A stretch of 64,000 nt of DNA. Origin: JADKAV01 sp963818505 (lineage in GTDB: Bacteria > Actinomycetota > Actinomycetes > S36-B12 > UBA10799). Position numbers and translations under genes: made by a program. The DNA lies in contig CAWFSJ010000002.1 of assembly GCA_963818505.1 (NCBI GenBank), positions 1-64,000 on the forward strand, in the 5' to 3' direction. Within the stretch, counting starts at the first letter, position 1. Each line of letters starts with the position of its first letter. Of this stretch, positions 55,414-63,034 are shown in pieces. A model generated the notes under the pieces. The model saw nothing but the letters and a program-made list of their open reading frames with translations, ran no database searches and was not told where the DNA came from.

Positions 55414-56338
55414 TCCCCGCATCAACCTCGCGGGCGTGGAGTTCGCCGGACCAGCCTTCACCGCCTCCGGCTGCGCTGCGGCCGGCAAGGAGTTGGCCAC
55501 GTTCTTCGACCTGACTGAGATCGGTGGTGTGGTCACCAAGAGCATCATGATGCGCGCACGTTCCGGGCGGCCGACCCCCCGCATGGTCGAGACGCCTTCC
55601 GGAATGCTCAACTCGATCGGATTGCAGGGCCCAGGCATCGAGTCGTTCCTGGCCAACGACTTGACCTGGCTCGCCGAACGCAATGTGGCGGCCTTCGTCT
55701 CCATCGCTGGCGAGACGGTGGAGGAGTACGCGCAGCTGGCCCGCATCTTGCGCGACAACCCGGCAGTGAGCGCCATCGAGGTGAACATCTCCTGCCCCAA
55801 CGTGGAGAGCCGCGGGCAGGTCTTCGCGTGCGACGTGATGTCGGCGTCCTCTGTCATCCACCAGGTCCGGCGAAATACCGACTCGCGAGTCCCGATCTTC
55901 GCCAAACTCTCCCCGGACGTGACCAGCATTGCCGAGATCGCCCTGGCCTGCCACAACGCGGGCGCGGACGGTTTCTCGATGATCAACACGACGCTGGGCA
56001 TGGCCATCGACACCGACACGCTGCGTCCCATTCTCGGGGGAGTGACCGGCGGTTTGAGCGGTCCAGCAATCCGGCCGACGGCGATCCGGTGTGTTTGGCA
56101 GGTGCATCAAGTGCTGCCCGAGGTCCCCATTCTTGGGATGGGTGGCATCGCTACTGGTGCCGACGCCCTGCAGTTCCTGGCAGCTGGGGCCAGCGCGGTC
56201 AGCGTGGGCACGATGACCTTCCACGACCCGTCGGCGCCGGTACGTGTGCAGCGGGAACTGCTGACTCTGCTGGACGAGCGGGGGTTCGCGAACGTGGCCG
56301 ATGCGGTGGGCATCGCACATCGAGGAGGACTGACATGA
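55406..56338 (+). CDS. pyrD: Dihydroorotate dehydrogenase, class 1B PyrD
   Basis: PyrD oxidises dihydroorotate to orotate with FMN. 310 residues. The class 1 catalytic cysteine sits in VNISCPNVESRGQ (class 2 enzymes have Ser there), FTASGCAAAGKEL and TKSIMMRARSGRPTPRMVE at the start, INTTLGMAID, GGVTGGLSGPAIRP and GMGGIATGADALQFL follow. Coupling to pyrK marks it as the NAD-linked 1B type. Many actinomycetes use a quinone-linked class 2 enzyme instead. Confidence 0.94.
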   Translation: MTDPRINLAGVEFAGPAFTASGCAAAGKELATFFDLTEIGGVVTKSIMMRARSGRPTPRMVETPSGMLNSIGLQGPGIESFLANDLTWLAERNVAAFVSIAGETVEEYAQLARILRDNPAVSAIEVNISCPNVESRGQVFACDVMSASSVIHQVRRNTDSRVPIFAKLSPDVTSIAEIALACHNAGADGFSMINTTLGMAIDTDTLRPILGGVTGGLSGPAIRPTAIRCVWQVHQVLPEVPILGMGGIATGADALQFLAAGASAVSVGTMTFHDPSAPVRVQRELLTLLDERGFANVADAVGIAHRGGLT

Positions 56339-57033
56339 CCGCACCGATTGCCCTGGCGCTGGATGCACCGGATCTGGCGACTGCGTGCCGGTGGGCCAAC
56401 GCTGTGGACGGTGTGTTCTCGCACATCAAGGTCGGCCTTGAGACCTACCTTCGCGACGGTGCCCTCGGCGTTGCCGAGATCCGGGCCGCAGCTCCGCATT
56501 GTGCGCTGTTCCTCGACCTCAAGATCCACGACATTCCCAACACGATGGCCGGTGCGGCACGTTCGGTCGCGGCTCTTGAGCCGGACATCCTGACCGTGCA
56601 CGCGGCTGCCGGAAGCGCTGGCATTGAGGCCGTGGCGTTGGCTCTGCCTGCGACGCGCGTCGCCGCAGTCACTGTCCTGACCAGCCTCGGGGGTCTCGAC
56701 CTCACCGAGTTGGGCATCCCCGGGACGCCCGAGCAGGTCGTCATGAGGTGGGCGCGGCTGGCCGTCGGTGCCGGTGCTCGTGCCATCGTGAGTTCGGCCC
56801 ATGAGGTTGCGACACTGCGCGCGTTGCTCGGCCCAGACCCGTTGCTCATCACCCCTGGCATCCGGCCGGCGGGCGCGGACGTGGCCGATCAGCGACGGGT
56901 CGTCACCCCGGCCGACGCGATCGGGGCAGGGGCGGGTCTGCTGGTTGTCGGCCGTCCTGTCACGGCTGCTGAATCCCCGCGCGAAGCCGCCCAGATCATT
57001 GCGGCTCAGGCCCTGGCAGCCCTCCTTGACTGA
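56335..57033 (+). CDS. pyrF: Orotidine 5'-phosphate decarboxylase PyrF
   Basis: PyrF decarboxylates OMP to UMP. 232 residues. PIALALDAPDLATA, HIKVGLETYL, the catalytic FLDLKIHDIPNTM (Asp-Lys-Asp), TVHAAAGSAG, TVLTSL, TPGIRPAG and VVGRPVTAAESP follow the short (archaeal/E. coli-like) PyrF pattern. Mycobacteria usually carry a longer, different PyrF form, which would be worth noting. ATG at 56335 overlaps the pyrD stop (ATGA). Confidence 0.95.
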   Translation: MTAPIALALDAPDLATACRWANAVDGVFSHIKVGLETYLRDGALGVAEIRAAAPHCALFLDLKIHDIPNTMAGAARSVAALEPDILTVHAAAGSAGIEAVALALPATRVAAVTVLTSLGGLDLTELGIPGTPEQVVMRWARLAVGAGARAIVSSAHEVATLRALLGPDPLLITPGIRPAGADVADQRRVVTPADAIGAGAGLLVVGRPVTAAESPREAAQIIAAQALAALLD

Positions 57034-57361
57034 CCTCTCACGTACCCAGCAGCCCCCGGCTTTGTCCCAGGAGCAACGGTCCGCGGCCACTGCCAAAGCC
57101 GTCGCCAACAGGCAACGCCGGGCGCAGGTCAAGGAGCAGTTGCGCGACGGCCAGCTCGGCTGGCACGACCTTCTGGAGTTGGCGCGCAGCGACGACGTGA
57201 TCGCAGGACTGCGAGTCCGCGAGGCGTTGTTGTGCTTGCCGGGGGTGGGACCGTCGAGACTGGACCGCTTCATGAAGCAGGCCAAGGTGTCTGCAACGAG
57301 ACGTCTCCGGGGCCTCGGCGAGAACCAGATCGCCGTGCTGAGCGGATTGCTGACCCGGTGA
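57026..57361 (+). CDS. mihF: Actinobacterial integration host factor mIHF
   Basis: mIHF is a small nucleoid-associated DNA-bending protein, essential in mycobacteria. About 111 residues: SQEQRSAATAKAVANRQRRAQVKEQL helix, then the helix-two-turns-helix with VREALLCLPGVGPSRLDRFM and the family's ATRRLRGLGENQ signature. The start is uncertain: TTG at 57026, overlapping pyrF by eight bases, gives a plausible N-terminus; TTG at 57062 would shorten it. No Shine-Dalgarno sequence is visible. The stop overlaps gmk. Confidence 0.88.
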   Translation: MTDLSRTQQPPALSQEQRSAATAKAVANRQRRAQVKEQLRDGQLGWHDLLELARSDDVIAGLRVREALLCLPGVGPSRLDRFMKQAKVSATRRLRGLGENQIAVLSGLLTR

Positions 57362-57897
57362 ACCGGCTCTATGTGGTCTCCGGGCCAAGTGGGGTCGGGA
57401 AGTCGACAGTCGTCGCACATCTGCTGCGCGAAAGGTCGGACATCTGGTTGTCGGTGTCGGCGACCACTAGGGCGCCGCGGCCCGGGGAGCAGGACGGCCG
57501 GGAGTACTTCTTCGTCTCGCGCGATGACTTCGGGAGCATGGCCGAGGACGGCCGACTGCTGGAATGGGCCAGTTTCGCCGGCAATTCCTACGGGACTCCC
57601 CGTGAGCCTGTGGAACAGCACCTCCGGACCGGTCCGGTTCTGCTGGAGATCGAACTGCAGGGTGCGCGCCAAGTCCGTGCCGCGATGCCCGAGTGCGTGC
57701 TCGTGTTCCTTCTCCCGCCGAGTCCCGAGGAGCTCAAGCGGCGCCTGGTCGGAAGGGGAACCGAGGACGACGCGGCCGTACGGGCGCGGCTCGCACGGGC
57801 CGACGAGGAACTGGCCGCCCAGTCGGAATTCGATCACGTGATCCGCAATGTGCAGGTGGCCGAGGCGGCCGCACAATTGTCCGCGCTGATCAGCTAG
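57358..57897 (+). CDS. gmk: Guanylate kinase Gmk
   Basis: Gmk phosphorylates GMP to GDP. 179 residues. P-loop VVSGPSGVGKSTVVAHLL, GMP-binding SVSATTRAPRPGEQDGREYFFV with LEWASFAGNSYGTP, and GTEDDAAVRARLARADEEL lid region. The GTG at 57358 overlaps the mIHF stop by three bases (GTGA). The usual longer N-terminus before the P-loop is absent, as in several actinomycete enzymes. Confidence 0.95.
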   Translation: MNRLYVVSGPSGVGKSTVVAHLLRERSDIWLSVSATTRAPRPGEQDGREYFFVSRDDFGSMAEDGRLLEWASFAGNSYGTPREPVEQHLRTGPVLLEIELQGARQVRAAMPECVLVFLLPPSPEELKRRLVGRGTEDDAAVRARLARADEELAAQSEFDHVIRNVQVAEAAAQLSALIS

Positions 57898-58323
57898 TTG
57901 CGGTGCCTTCCGGTGAGGATCAGGCAGCTCACGTGACTGTTGCTCAAATGCGGAGGTCTGCCTGTTCGGGGGTCTGGGTTCCGGCGCGGGCCCTGGTGGG
58001 CGAGGCCGATCTGCGTACCGATGTGGTTGGCGCTCCTCCTTGATCAACCAGAAAGGTACGCCGAATTCGGCATCTTTGAGACATTTCGGGCGCGAAACTG
58101 TACCTATTGGGTTGATCAAGAGGTTTTCAGCCTGCGGCCCAACCAGAAAGGTACGCCGACGGCCCCCTTCGACTCGCCGCCCGAACTGGAATTCAGCAAC
58201 AGCCTCTCACGTGACTGTTCTTCACCGAAAGGCGCGCGAAAGTCCTGGAGCACTTGACGTGCGCCAACCCCGCGCGCGGCATCGGCTACTCTGGGAGGAG
58301 TTTGCAAACGAAAGGTTTCCCCT
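57898..58323. other. 426-bp intergenic region between gmk and rpoZ, with short repeats
   Basis: No convincing gene. AACCAGAAAGGTACGCCGA occurs at 58046-58064 and again at 58141-58159. An imperfect inverted repeat pairs 58035-58059 with 58100-58124 (GGTTGATCAAG core). The region also should carry the rpoZ promoter. Confidence 0.55.
58035..58159. repeat. Inverted and direct short repeats upstream of rpoZ
   Basis: A 25-base arm at 58035-58059 and its imperfect complement at 58100-58124 enclose about 40 bases. The right part of the first arm, AACCAGAAAGGTACGCCGA, is repeated at 58141. Codon-like similarity on the minus strand (GVPFWL) occurs twice but no gene is supported. Confidence 0.5.
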
Positions 58324-58599
58324 GTGGCAGTCGAAAGTAGTGCCGAGGGCATCACGTACCCACCGTTGGACGAGTTGCTCGAGAAGACTGATTCCAAGTA
58401 TTCGCTGGTGATCGAGGCCGCGCGCCGCGCTCGCCAGATCAACGCCTACTACAGCCAGCTCTCCGAGGGCGCTTTGGAGCACGTGGGGCCGCTGGTGGAG
58501 ACCTACCAGCACGAGAAGCCTCTCTCCATCGCCATGCGTGAGATCAACGACGGACTGCTGGAGACCAGCAACGTCACGGTTGAAGAGACGCAAGCCTGA
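58324..58599 (+). CDS. rpoZ: RNA polymerase omega subunit RpoZ
   Basis: Omega helps assemble and stabilise RNA polymerase. 91 residues: ITYPPLDELLEKTDSKYSLVIEAARRARQINAYY with the conserved R-x-R-Q-I-N, then EKPLSIAMREINDGLL. GTG at 58324 follows AAAGG at eight bases. It overlaps the proposed coaBC start. Confidence 0.95.
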   Translation: MAVESSAEGITYPPLDELLEKTDSKYSLVIEAARRARQINAYYSQLSEGALEHVGPLVETYQHEKPLSIAMREINDGLLETSNVTVEETQA

Positions 58600-59804
58600 C
58601 CCCCGAGGTTGTACTCGGTGTAGGTGGCGGGATCGCCGCCTACAAAGCGGCTGAGGTGTTGCGCCGGATCCAGGCGTTGGACACCAACGTCACAGTGGTC
58701 CCGACCAAGACCGCCCTTGAGTTCGTAGGAGCGGCCACGTGGTCTGCTCTGTCCGGACGCCCGGTCACCAGCGACTTCTTCGACAACGTCCATGAGGTCC
58801 CGCATGTGCGCATCGGACAGCAGGCTGATCTTGTGGTGGTCGCTCCGGCGACGGCCAACCTGCTAGCCAAGGCGTCCTATGGACTTGCCGACGACCTGCT
58901 CACGAACACGCTGTTGACGGCGCACTGTCCCGTGGTGATGTTCCCGGCAATGCACACCGAGATGTGGGAGCACCCCGCCACTCGCGCCAATGTCGCCACG
59001 TTGCGCGACCGCGGAGTGCTCGTGGTCGACCCTGACTCGGGCCGGCTGACCGGGTACGACTCGGGACCCGGTCGTCTGCCCGAGCCGGAGGCGATCGCGT
59101 GGATCGTGCGGGCCGCTTTGGCCAAGGCTGACCTGTCACCCGACCTGCGCCATCGACACGTGGTGATCAGCGGCGGTGGGACCCGTGAGCGACTCGACCC
59201 CGTGCGTCACATCGGCAACCGCTCGAGCGGCAAGCAGGCGATGAGCATGGCCGCTGCGGCGGTCTCGCGCGGAGCCAGGGTGACCCTGATTCGCGGCGAT
59301 GTTGATGTGCCCACCCCTGCCGGGGTCGAGGTGATCGATGCTCTGACCGCCGACGAGATGCTGGTGGCCGCCCAAGGTGTGGCCGCAGAGGCCGACGTCA
59401 TCATCATGGCCGCGGCCATCGCCGACTTCCGCGCCGAGAGCCTGCCGGACTCGAAGATCAAAAAGTCGGAATCCTCGACCCTCACGCTCAACCTCGTGCA
59501 CAACCCTGACGTTCTGGCCACGCTTGTCGCGCAACGCACGGGGAAATCCCCGCTGCTGGTCGGGTTCGCAGCTGAGACCGGTGACGCATCCGGCACCTGG
59601 CTGGAACACGCGCAGCGCAAGTTCGTCAAGAAGGGCTGCGACATCATGGTCGCCAACCCTGTCGGCCACGACCGCGCGTTCGGCACCGACCACAACGAGG
59701 CGGTCCTGCTGCTCGGCGACGGGGTCTCAGAGGAGATCCCCGGAACGTGCAAGGTCGCGCTTTCCCACCGCGTGCTCGATGCCGTGGTGGACCGCCTGGT
59801 CTGA
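58596..59804 (+). CDS. coaBC: Bifunctional phosphopantothenoylcysteine decarboxylase/synthetase CoaBC
   Basis: CoaBC joins cysteine to 4'-phosphopantothenate and decarboxylates the product on the way to coenzyme A. About 402 residues. The FMN-binding start VVLGVGGGIAAYKAAEVLRR is in frame only if translation begins upstream of the first GTG (58656). The only suitable codon is CTG at 58596, overlapping the rpoZ stop (CTGA). FPAMHTEMWEHPATRANV is the CoaC active-site region, GRLTGYDSGPGRLPEPE follows, and the CoaB half has GGGTRERLDPVRHIGNRSSGKQ and the Lys motif SLPDSKIKKSE. Confidence 0.9.
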   Translation: MTPEVVLGVGGGIAAYKAAEVLRRIQALDTNVTVVPTKTALEFVGAATWSALSGRPVTSDFFDNVHEVPHVRIGQQADLVVVAPATANLLAKASYGLADDLLTNTLLTAHCPVVMFPAMHTEMWEHPATRANVATLRDRGVLVVDPDSGRLTGYDSGPGRLPEPEAIAWIVRAALAKADLSPDLRHRHVVISGGGTRERLDPVRHIGNRSSGKQAMSMAAAAVSRGARVTLIRGDVDVPTPAGVEVIDALTADEMLVAAQGVAAEADVIIMAAAIADFRAESLPDSKIKKSESSTLTLNLVHNPDVLATLVAQRTGKSPLLVGFAAETGDASGTWLEHAQRKFVKKGCDIMVANPVGHDRAFGTDHNEAVLLLGDGVSEEIPGTCKVALSHRVLDAVVDRLV

Positions 59805-59847
59805 TGGCTAGGCGCGGGCTGCTGCTCGATCGCGTGTTGGGTGGTGT

Positions 59848-59920
59848 TCGTGCAGTTGGTTGATGCTCGTCGGCCGACAGGCCTCAACCAACTGCACGAG
59901 CGTCAACCAACGGCATGAGC
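59848..59920. repeat. Palindromic repeat family B, copy 3
   Basis: CGTGCAGTTGGTTGA at 59848-59862 pairs perfectly with TCAACCAACTGCACG at 59883-59897, then AGCGTCAACCAAC follows. It starts about 45 bases past the coaBC stop, as expected of a terminator. Confidence 0.75.
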
Positions 59921-60042
59921 GTCAACCGGCCACACCCGTCGCGTCGGCCCCAACCTCTCGCAGGCTGGAGCCACCTACGCCCAAGCCGGGGGAGAACCCT
60001 CACCATGGCTGTGCGCAGTTGTCGGTGCGCTATCGTTCACAA

Positions 60043-62658
60043 ATGCGAAAGCGCACCGGTATCGCCCTGCTTGCCTGCTTCGCCCTGATGGCCGTATCAC
60101 CACCTTCAGCCCAAGGCGCCGACGCGCCATCTCCGAGTCCCACCAAGCCCGCCAACGGGAAGCTGGGAACGGCGCTGGCACAGCTTCAGACTGTGACCGA
60201 GCGCGGCGGGGACGCCGAACTCTGGGCCCAGGGGGCGCAACTCGATGTCACCGTCGATGAGCAGGTTGCTGTCGAAGTCTATGTCACCGGCGATCCTGAC
60301 AGCGCCGCGCAGAAGTTGGCTAACGCGGGCCTGACAGTCCAGGCCACAAGTGCGAAGCCAGTGGCAGTGGTCGCGGGCCTTCTCGCCGTTTCGCAGTTGC
60401 GGGCCATCGCGGACCTGAAGTTCGTCCGGTCGGTCTTGCCCATCGAGGCCGGAGGGGTGGACCCGCTGCCGGCGTCCCACAGCGGTTCCGGTGATGCCGA
60501 CGCGCAGACTGACGCCGGTGCGGTCCTATCCAGCGGCGACGCCGCGCACCGCGGCCCAGCCGCCAGGGCACTTGGGGCCAATGGCAGCGGCGTCAAGGTG
60601 GGCGTGATCTCTGACTCGATCAATCAGGTCGCCCCGGGTGTCTCCGGGTCGCAGGGTACCGGTGACCTCCCCAGCGGCCCCGGTGCTGTCACAGTCGCCT
60701 CCGACCAGGCGGGCGGCTCGGACGAGGGCCGGGCGATGGCCGAGATCATCTATGACACCGCGCCGGGGGTGACGCAGTTCGTCTTTGGATCGGGCACAGC
60801 GGGCGGCGCGACAGGGAAGGCCAATGCCATCAATGCCCTGGTGGCGTCGGGTGCCCGGGTCATCGCCGATGACATCTTCAACCTGACCGAGCCGTTCTTC
60901 CAGGATGGCCAGGTCTCGCAGGCGGTTGATGCCGCGCGGGCTGCTGGCGTGACCTACTTCGCGTCGGCCGGCAATCGGGCGCGGCAGAGCTGGGAGGGGA
61001 CATACGTCAATGCAACGGGTGAGTCCAATAACTTCTCTGGAACTGGCACCGACACGCTGCAGACACTGGCGACTGTTCCCAACGGTGGGTTCATCCAGGT
61101 TGCGCTGCAGTGGGACGAGGCCTGGGGAGCGGCAGCTACCGATATCGATGCCATCCTGCTCACCACCGCGGGTGCAGCTTTGCCGGGTACCACTACCGGA
61201 GGGCAGGACGATAACCTGGCCACCACGTTGCCTCGCGAGGTGGTCACCTGGAGCAACACTTCAGGTGCTGCTGTGACTGTCGCGTTGCGGATCGACCGCT
61301 TCTCCGGCACCGCTTCACCGTTCATGAAGTACATCGCCCGGGGCAACTTCGGCGCCTTCGACATCGCTGAGTACCCGACCAATTCCAACACCATCAACCC
61401 GGACGCGGCAGCGGCTAAAGGTGCGATCGCCGTTGCCGCGGTGAATGCCGCGGATGTCGGGCTGAACACCCCGGAGAGCTTCAGCTCTCGCGGGCCCACG
61501 CAGCGCCGTCGCACCTCCGCCGGTGTCCCGCTGAACACCCCGGAGACCAGGCAGCGGCCACAGATCGCCGCCGCCGATGCCGTGAACACCACGGTCCCCG
61601 GGTTCGCTCCGTTCTTTGGAACTAGCGCCGCAACGCCCAGCGCGGCGGCCATCGCGGTCCTGATGCTCTCCGCCAAGCCCGGGCTCACCCCCGCGCAGAT
61701 TGAGGCGGCCCTGTCCGACCCGAACCGGGCAACCGACTGCGAGCCCATAGGTCCGCGGCCAGACAGTGACTGCGGGGCTGGGTTCGTGTTCGCCGACTCC
61801 GCCGTGTCCCAGGCCCTGGATCCATCCCCGCCGGCGATCAACGTTGATGTGACGGGACCACAGGGCGATAACGGTTGGCGCACAGGCGATGCCGCAGTGG
61901 TTTGGAACGTGCTGGACGCCGGCTCGGTGATCGCGGCCAAGACCGGCTGCGTGAACACACTGGTGAACACCGATACCACCGGCTTGGATGTTTCCTGCGC
62001 CGCAACCAGCTTGGGCGGCGACGCTGCTGATGTGGTCACGGTCAAGCGGGATACCGTGGCGCCCTCGGTCCCGGTCATCAACGGGATCTCCGCAGCGGAG
62101 TACACGACAGCCACCGTGCCCCCAGCTGCGGCCATCAGCTGCAGCAGCACCGACGCCACCTCCGGACTGGCCAGTTGCGAGGTGAGCGGCATCAGCGGGG
62201 ACCTCGGAACGCACACATTGACCGCTGTTGCCACCGACAAGGCCGGGTTGGCGTCAACATCCACGCTGCAGTACACAGTGACCCAGGCCAAGCAGGCGGC
62301 AGTCATCAGTAGCTTCACCGGTCCCAAGCGGGTGAAGCCGCGCCAGGCTGTCACATTCCAGGTGACGATCAGCCAGCCCGCATCCCTGACCATGTCGTTC
62401 GCGCGCGGGTCAACGGGCAAGTCAGTAGCGGGGAAATGCGTCAAGAAGACCAAGAAGAACCGGAAGGCCCGCAACTGCAAGCGCTACACCGACGTGGGCG
62501 CCTTTAGGGTCGACGTGGTCCCGGGCGCCAACAGCGTCGTGTTCAGCGGCAAGCTCAACGGTCGCGCCCTGAAGAGCGCCATCTATCGGGTGACAGCCAC
62601 CCCAACCTCGGCAGGCGGCGTTGGTAAGGCGGCGGTGAGGAGCCTGCGAGTCAAGTGA
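60043..62658 (+). CDS. Secreted subtilase-like (S8/S53-related) protein
   Basis: 871 residues. ATG at 60043 opens a signal peptide (KRTGIALLACFALMAVSPPSAQG); the frame is open to 59860 but that would bury it. The catalytic domain has Asp in VGVISDSINQVAPG and Ser in FGTSAATPSAAAIAVLM with SAGN before it. The usual subtilisin HGTHVA block is missing; in its place is GGSDEGRAMAEIIYDTAPG, where Glu could act as in sedolisins. After about residue 600 come Ig-like repeats and a basic C-terminal beta domain (FTGPKRVKPRQAVTF... KCVKKTKKNRKARNCKRY). It does not carry the 112-residue module of the surface island. Substrate unknown. Confidence 0.8.
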   Translation: MRKRTGIALLACFALMAVSPPSAQGADAPSPSPTKPANGKLGTALAQLQTVTERGGDAELWAQGAQLDVTVDEQVAVEVYVTGDPDSAAQKLANAGLTVQATSAKPVAVVAGLLAVSQLRAIADLKFVRSVLPIEAGGVDPLPASHSGSGDADAQTDAGAVLSSGDAAHRGPAARALGANGSGVKVGVISDSINQVAPGVSGSQGTGDLPSGPGAVTVASDQAGGSDEGRAMAEIIYDTAPGVTQFVFGSGTAGGATGKANAINALVASGARVIADDIFNLTEPFFQDGQVSQAVDAARAAGVTYFASAGNRARQSWEGTYVNATGESNNFSGTGTDTLQTLATVPNGGFIQVALQWDEAWGAAATDIDAILLTTAGAALPGTTTGGQDDNLATTLPREVVTWSNTSGAAVTVALRIDRFSGTASPFMKYIARGNFGAFDIAEYPTNSNTINPDAAAAKGAIAVAAVNAADVGLNTPESFSSRGPTQRRRTSAGVPLNTPETRQRPQIAAADAVNTTVPGFAPFFGTSAATPSAAAIAVLMLSAKPGLTPAQIEAALSDPNRATDCEPIGPRPDSDCGAGFVFADSAVSQALDPSPPAINVDVTGPQGDNGWRTGDAAVVWNVLDAGSVIAAKTGCVNTLVNTDTTGLDVSCAATSLGGDAADVVTVKRDTVAPSVPVINGISAAEYTTATVPPAAAISCSSTDATSGLASCEVSGISGDLGTHTLTAVATDKAGLASTSTLQYTVTQAKQAAVISSFTGPKRVKPRQAVTFQVTISQPASLTMSFARGSTGKSVAGKCVKKTKKNRKARNCKRYTDVGAFRVDVVPGANSVVFSGKLNGRALKSAIYRVTATPTSAGGVGKAAVRSLRVK

Positions 62659-63034
62659 TCGGAGCCTCTGGGCAACAACCAGGCAACTGGTCGCAAATCT
62701 GAAGGTCCACTCGCGAGCAACGACCTCGTGACCGTCTACGACGTGACCCTTGACGATGCCCGCCAGTATGTCGGCACCGGAGCAGACACTGGACGTCTGT
62801 GAAGATTTCGCGAGCTCGCGGCGGTTCACCGAACACCTTCGTGACGAACCAGCCGCACGGGTGTCTGACTTCGTGAGAACGATGTCTGGGCGCCGAGCCC
62901 ATCGCGGAAGCGTGACGCACGACGCGGTTGCCGCGAGGCAAAGGGGATGAGCGGTGCGTCCGGGGGACTGTGCATGCTGGTTCCCGGTGTCCGACCCCTT
63001 CCGTAGACTCGGGCGAGAATCAAGGAGGGCTCCT
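62659..63034. other. 376-bp intergenic region before metK
   Basis: I see no supported gene. A short open stretch near 62729-62803 (reading VTVYDVTLDDARQYVGTG) lacks a ribosome-binding site and recognisable family. No SAM riboswitch fold could be made out by eye. The end carries the strong ribosome-binding site AAGGAGGG of metK. Confidence 0.5.

Noticed and set aside
56107..58119. 670-codon minus-strand frame across pyrF, mIHF and gmk
   Set aside because: Antisense to four well-supported genes, Arg/Pro-rich, with no recognised domain.
57940..58257. Hypothetical genes in the gmk-rpoZ gap
   Set aside because: Open frames occur in several phases over the repeats, none with a good start or conserved look.
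62729..62803. Small gene before metK
   Set aside because: Very short, no ribosome-binding site, no recognisable family.
62900..63034. SAM riboswitch upstream of metK
   Set aside because: I could not recognise the conserved core of any SAM riboswitch class by eye; a covariance-model search of this stretch would settle it.
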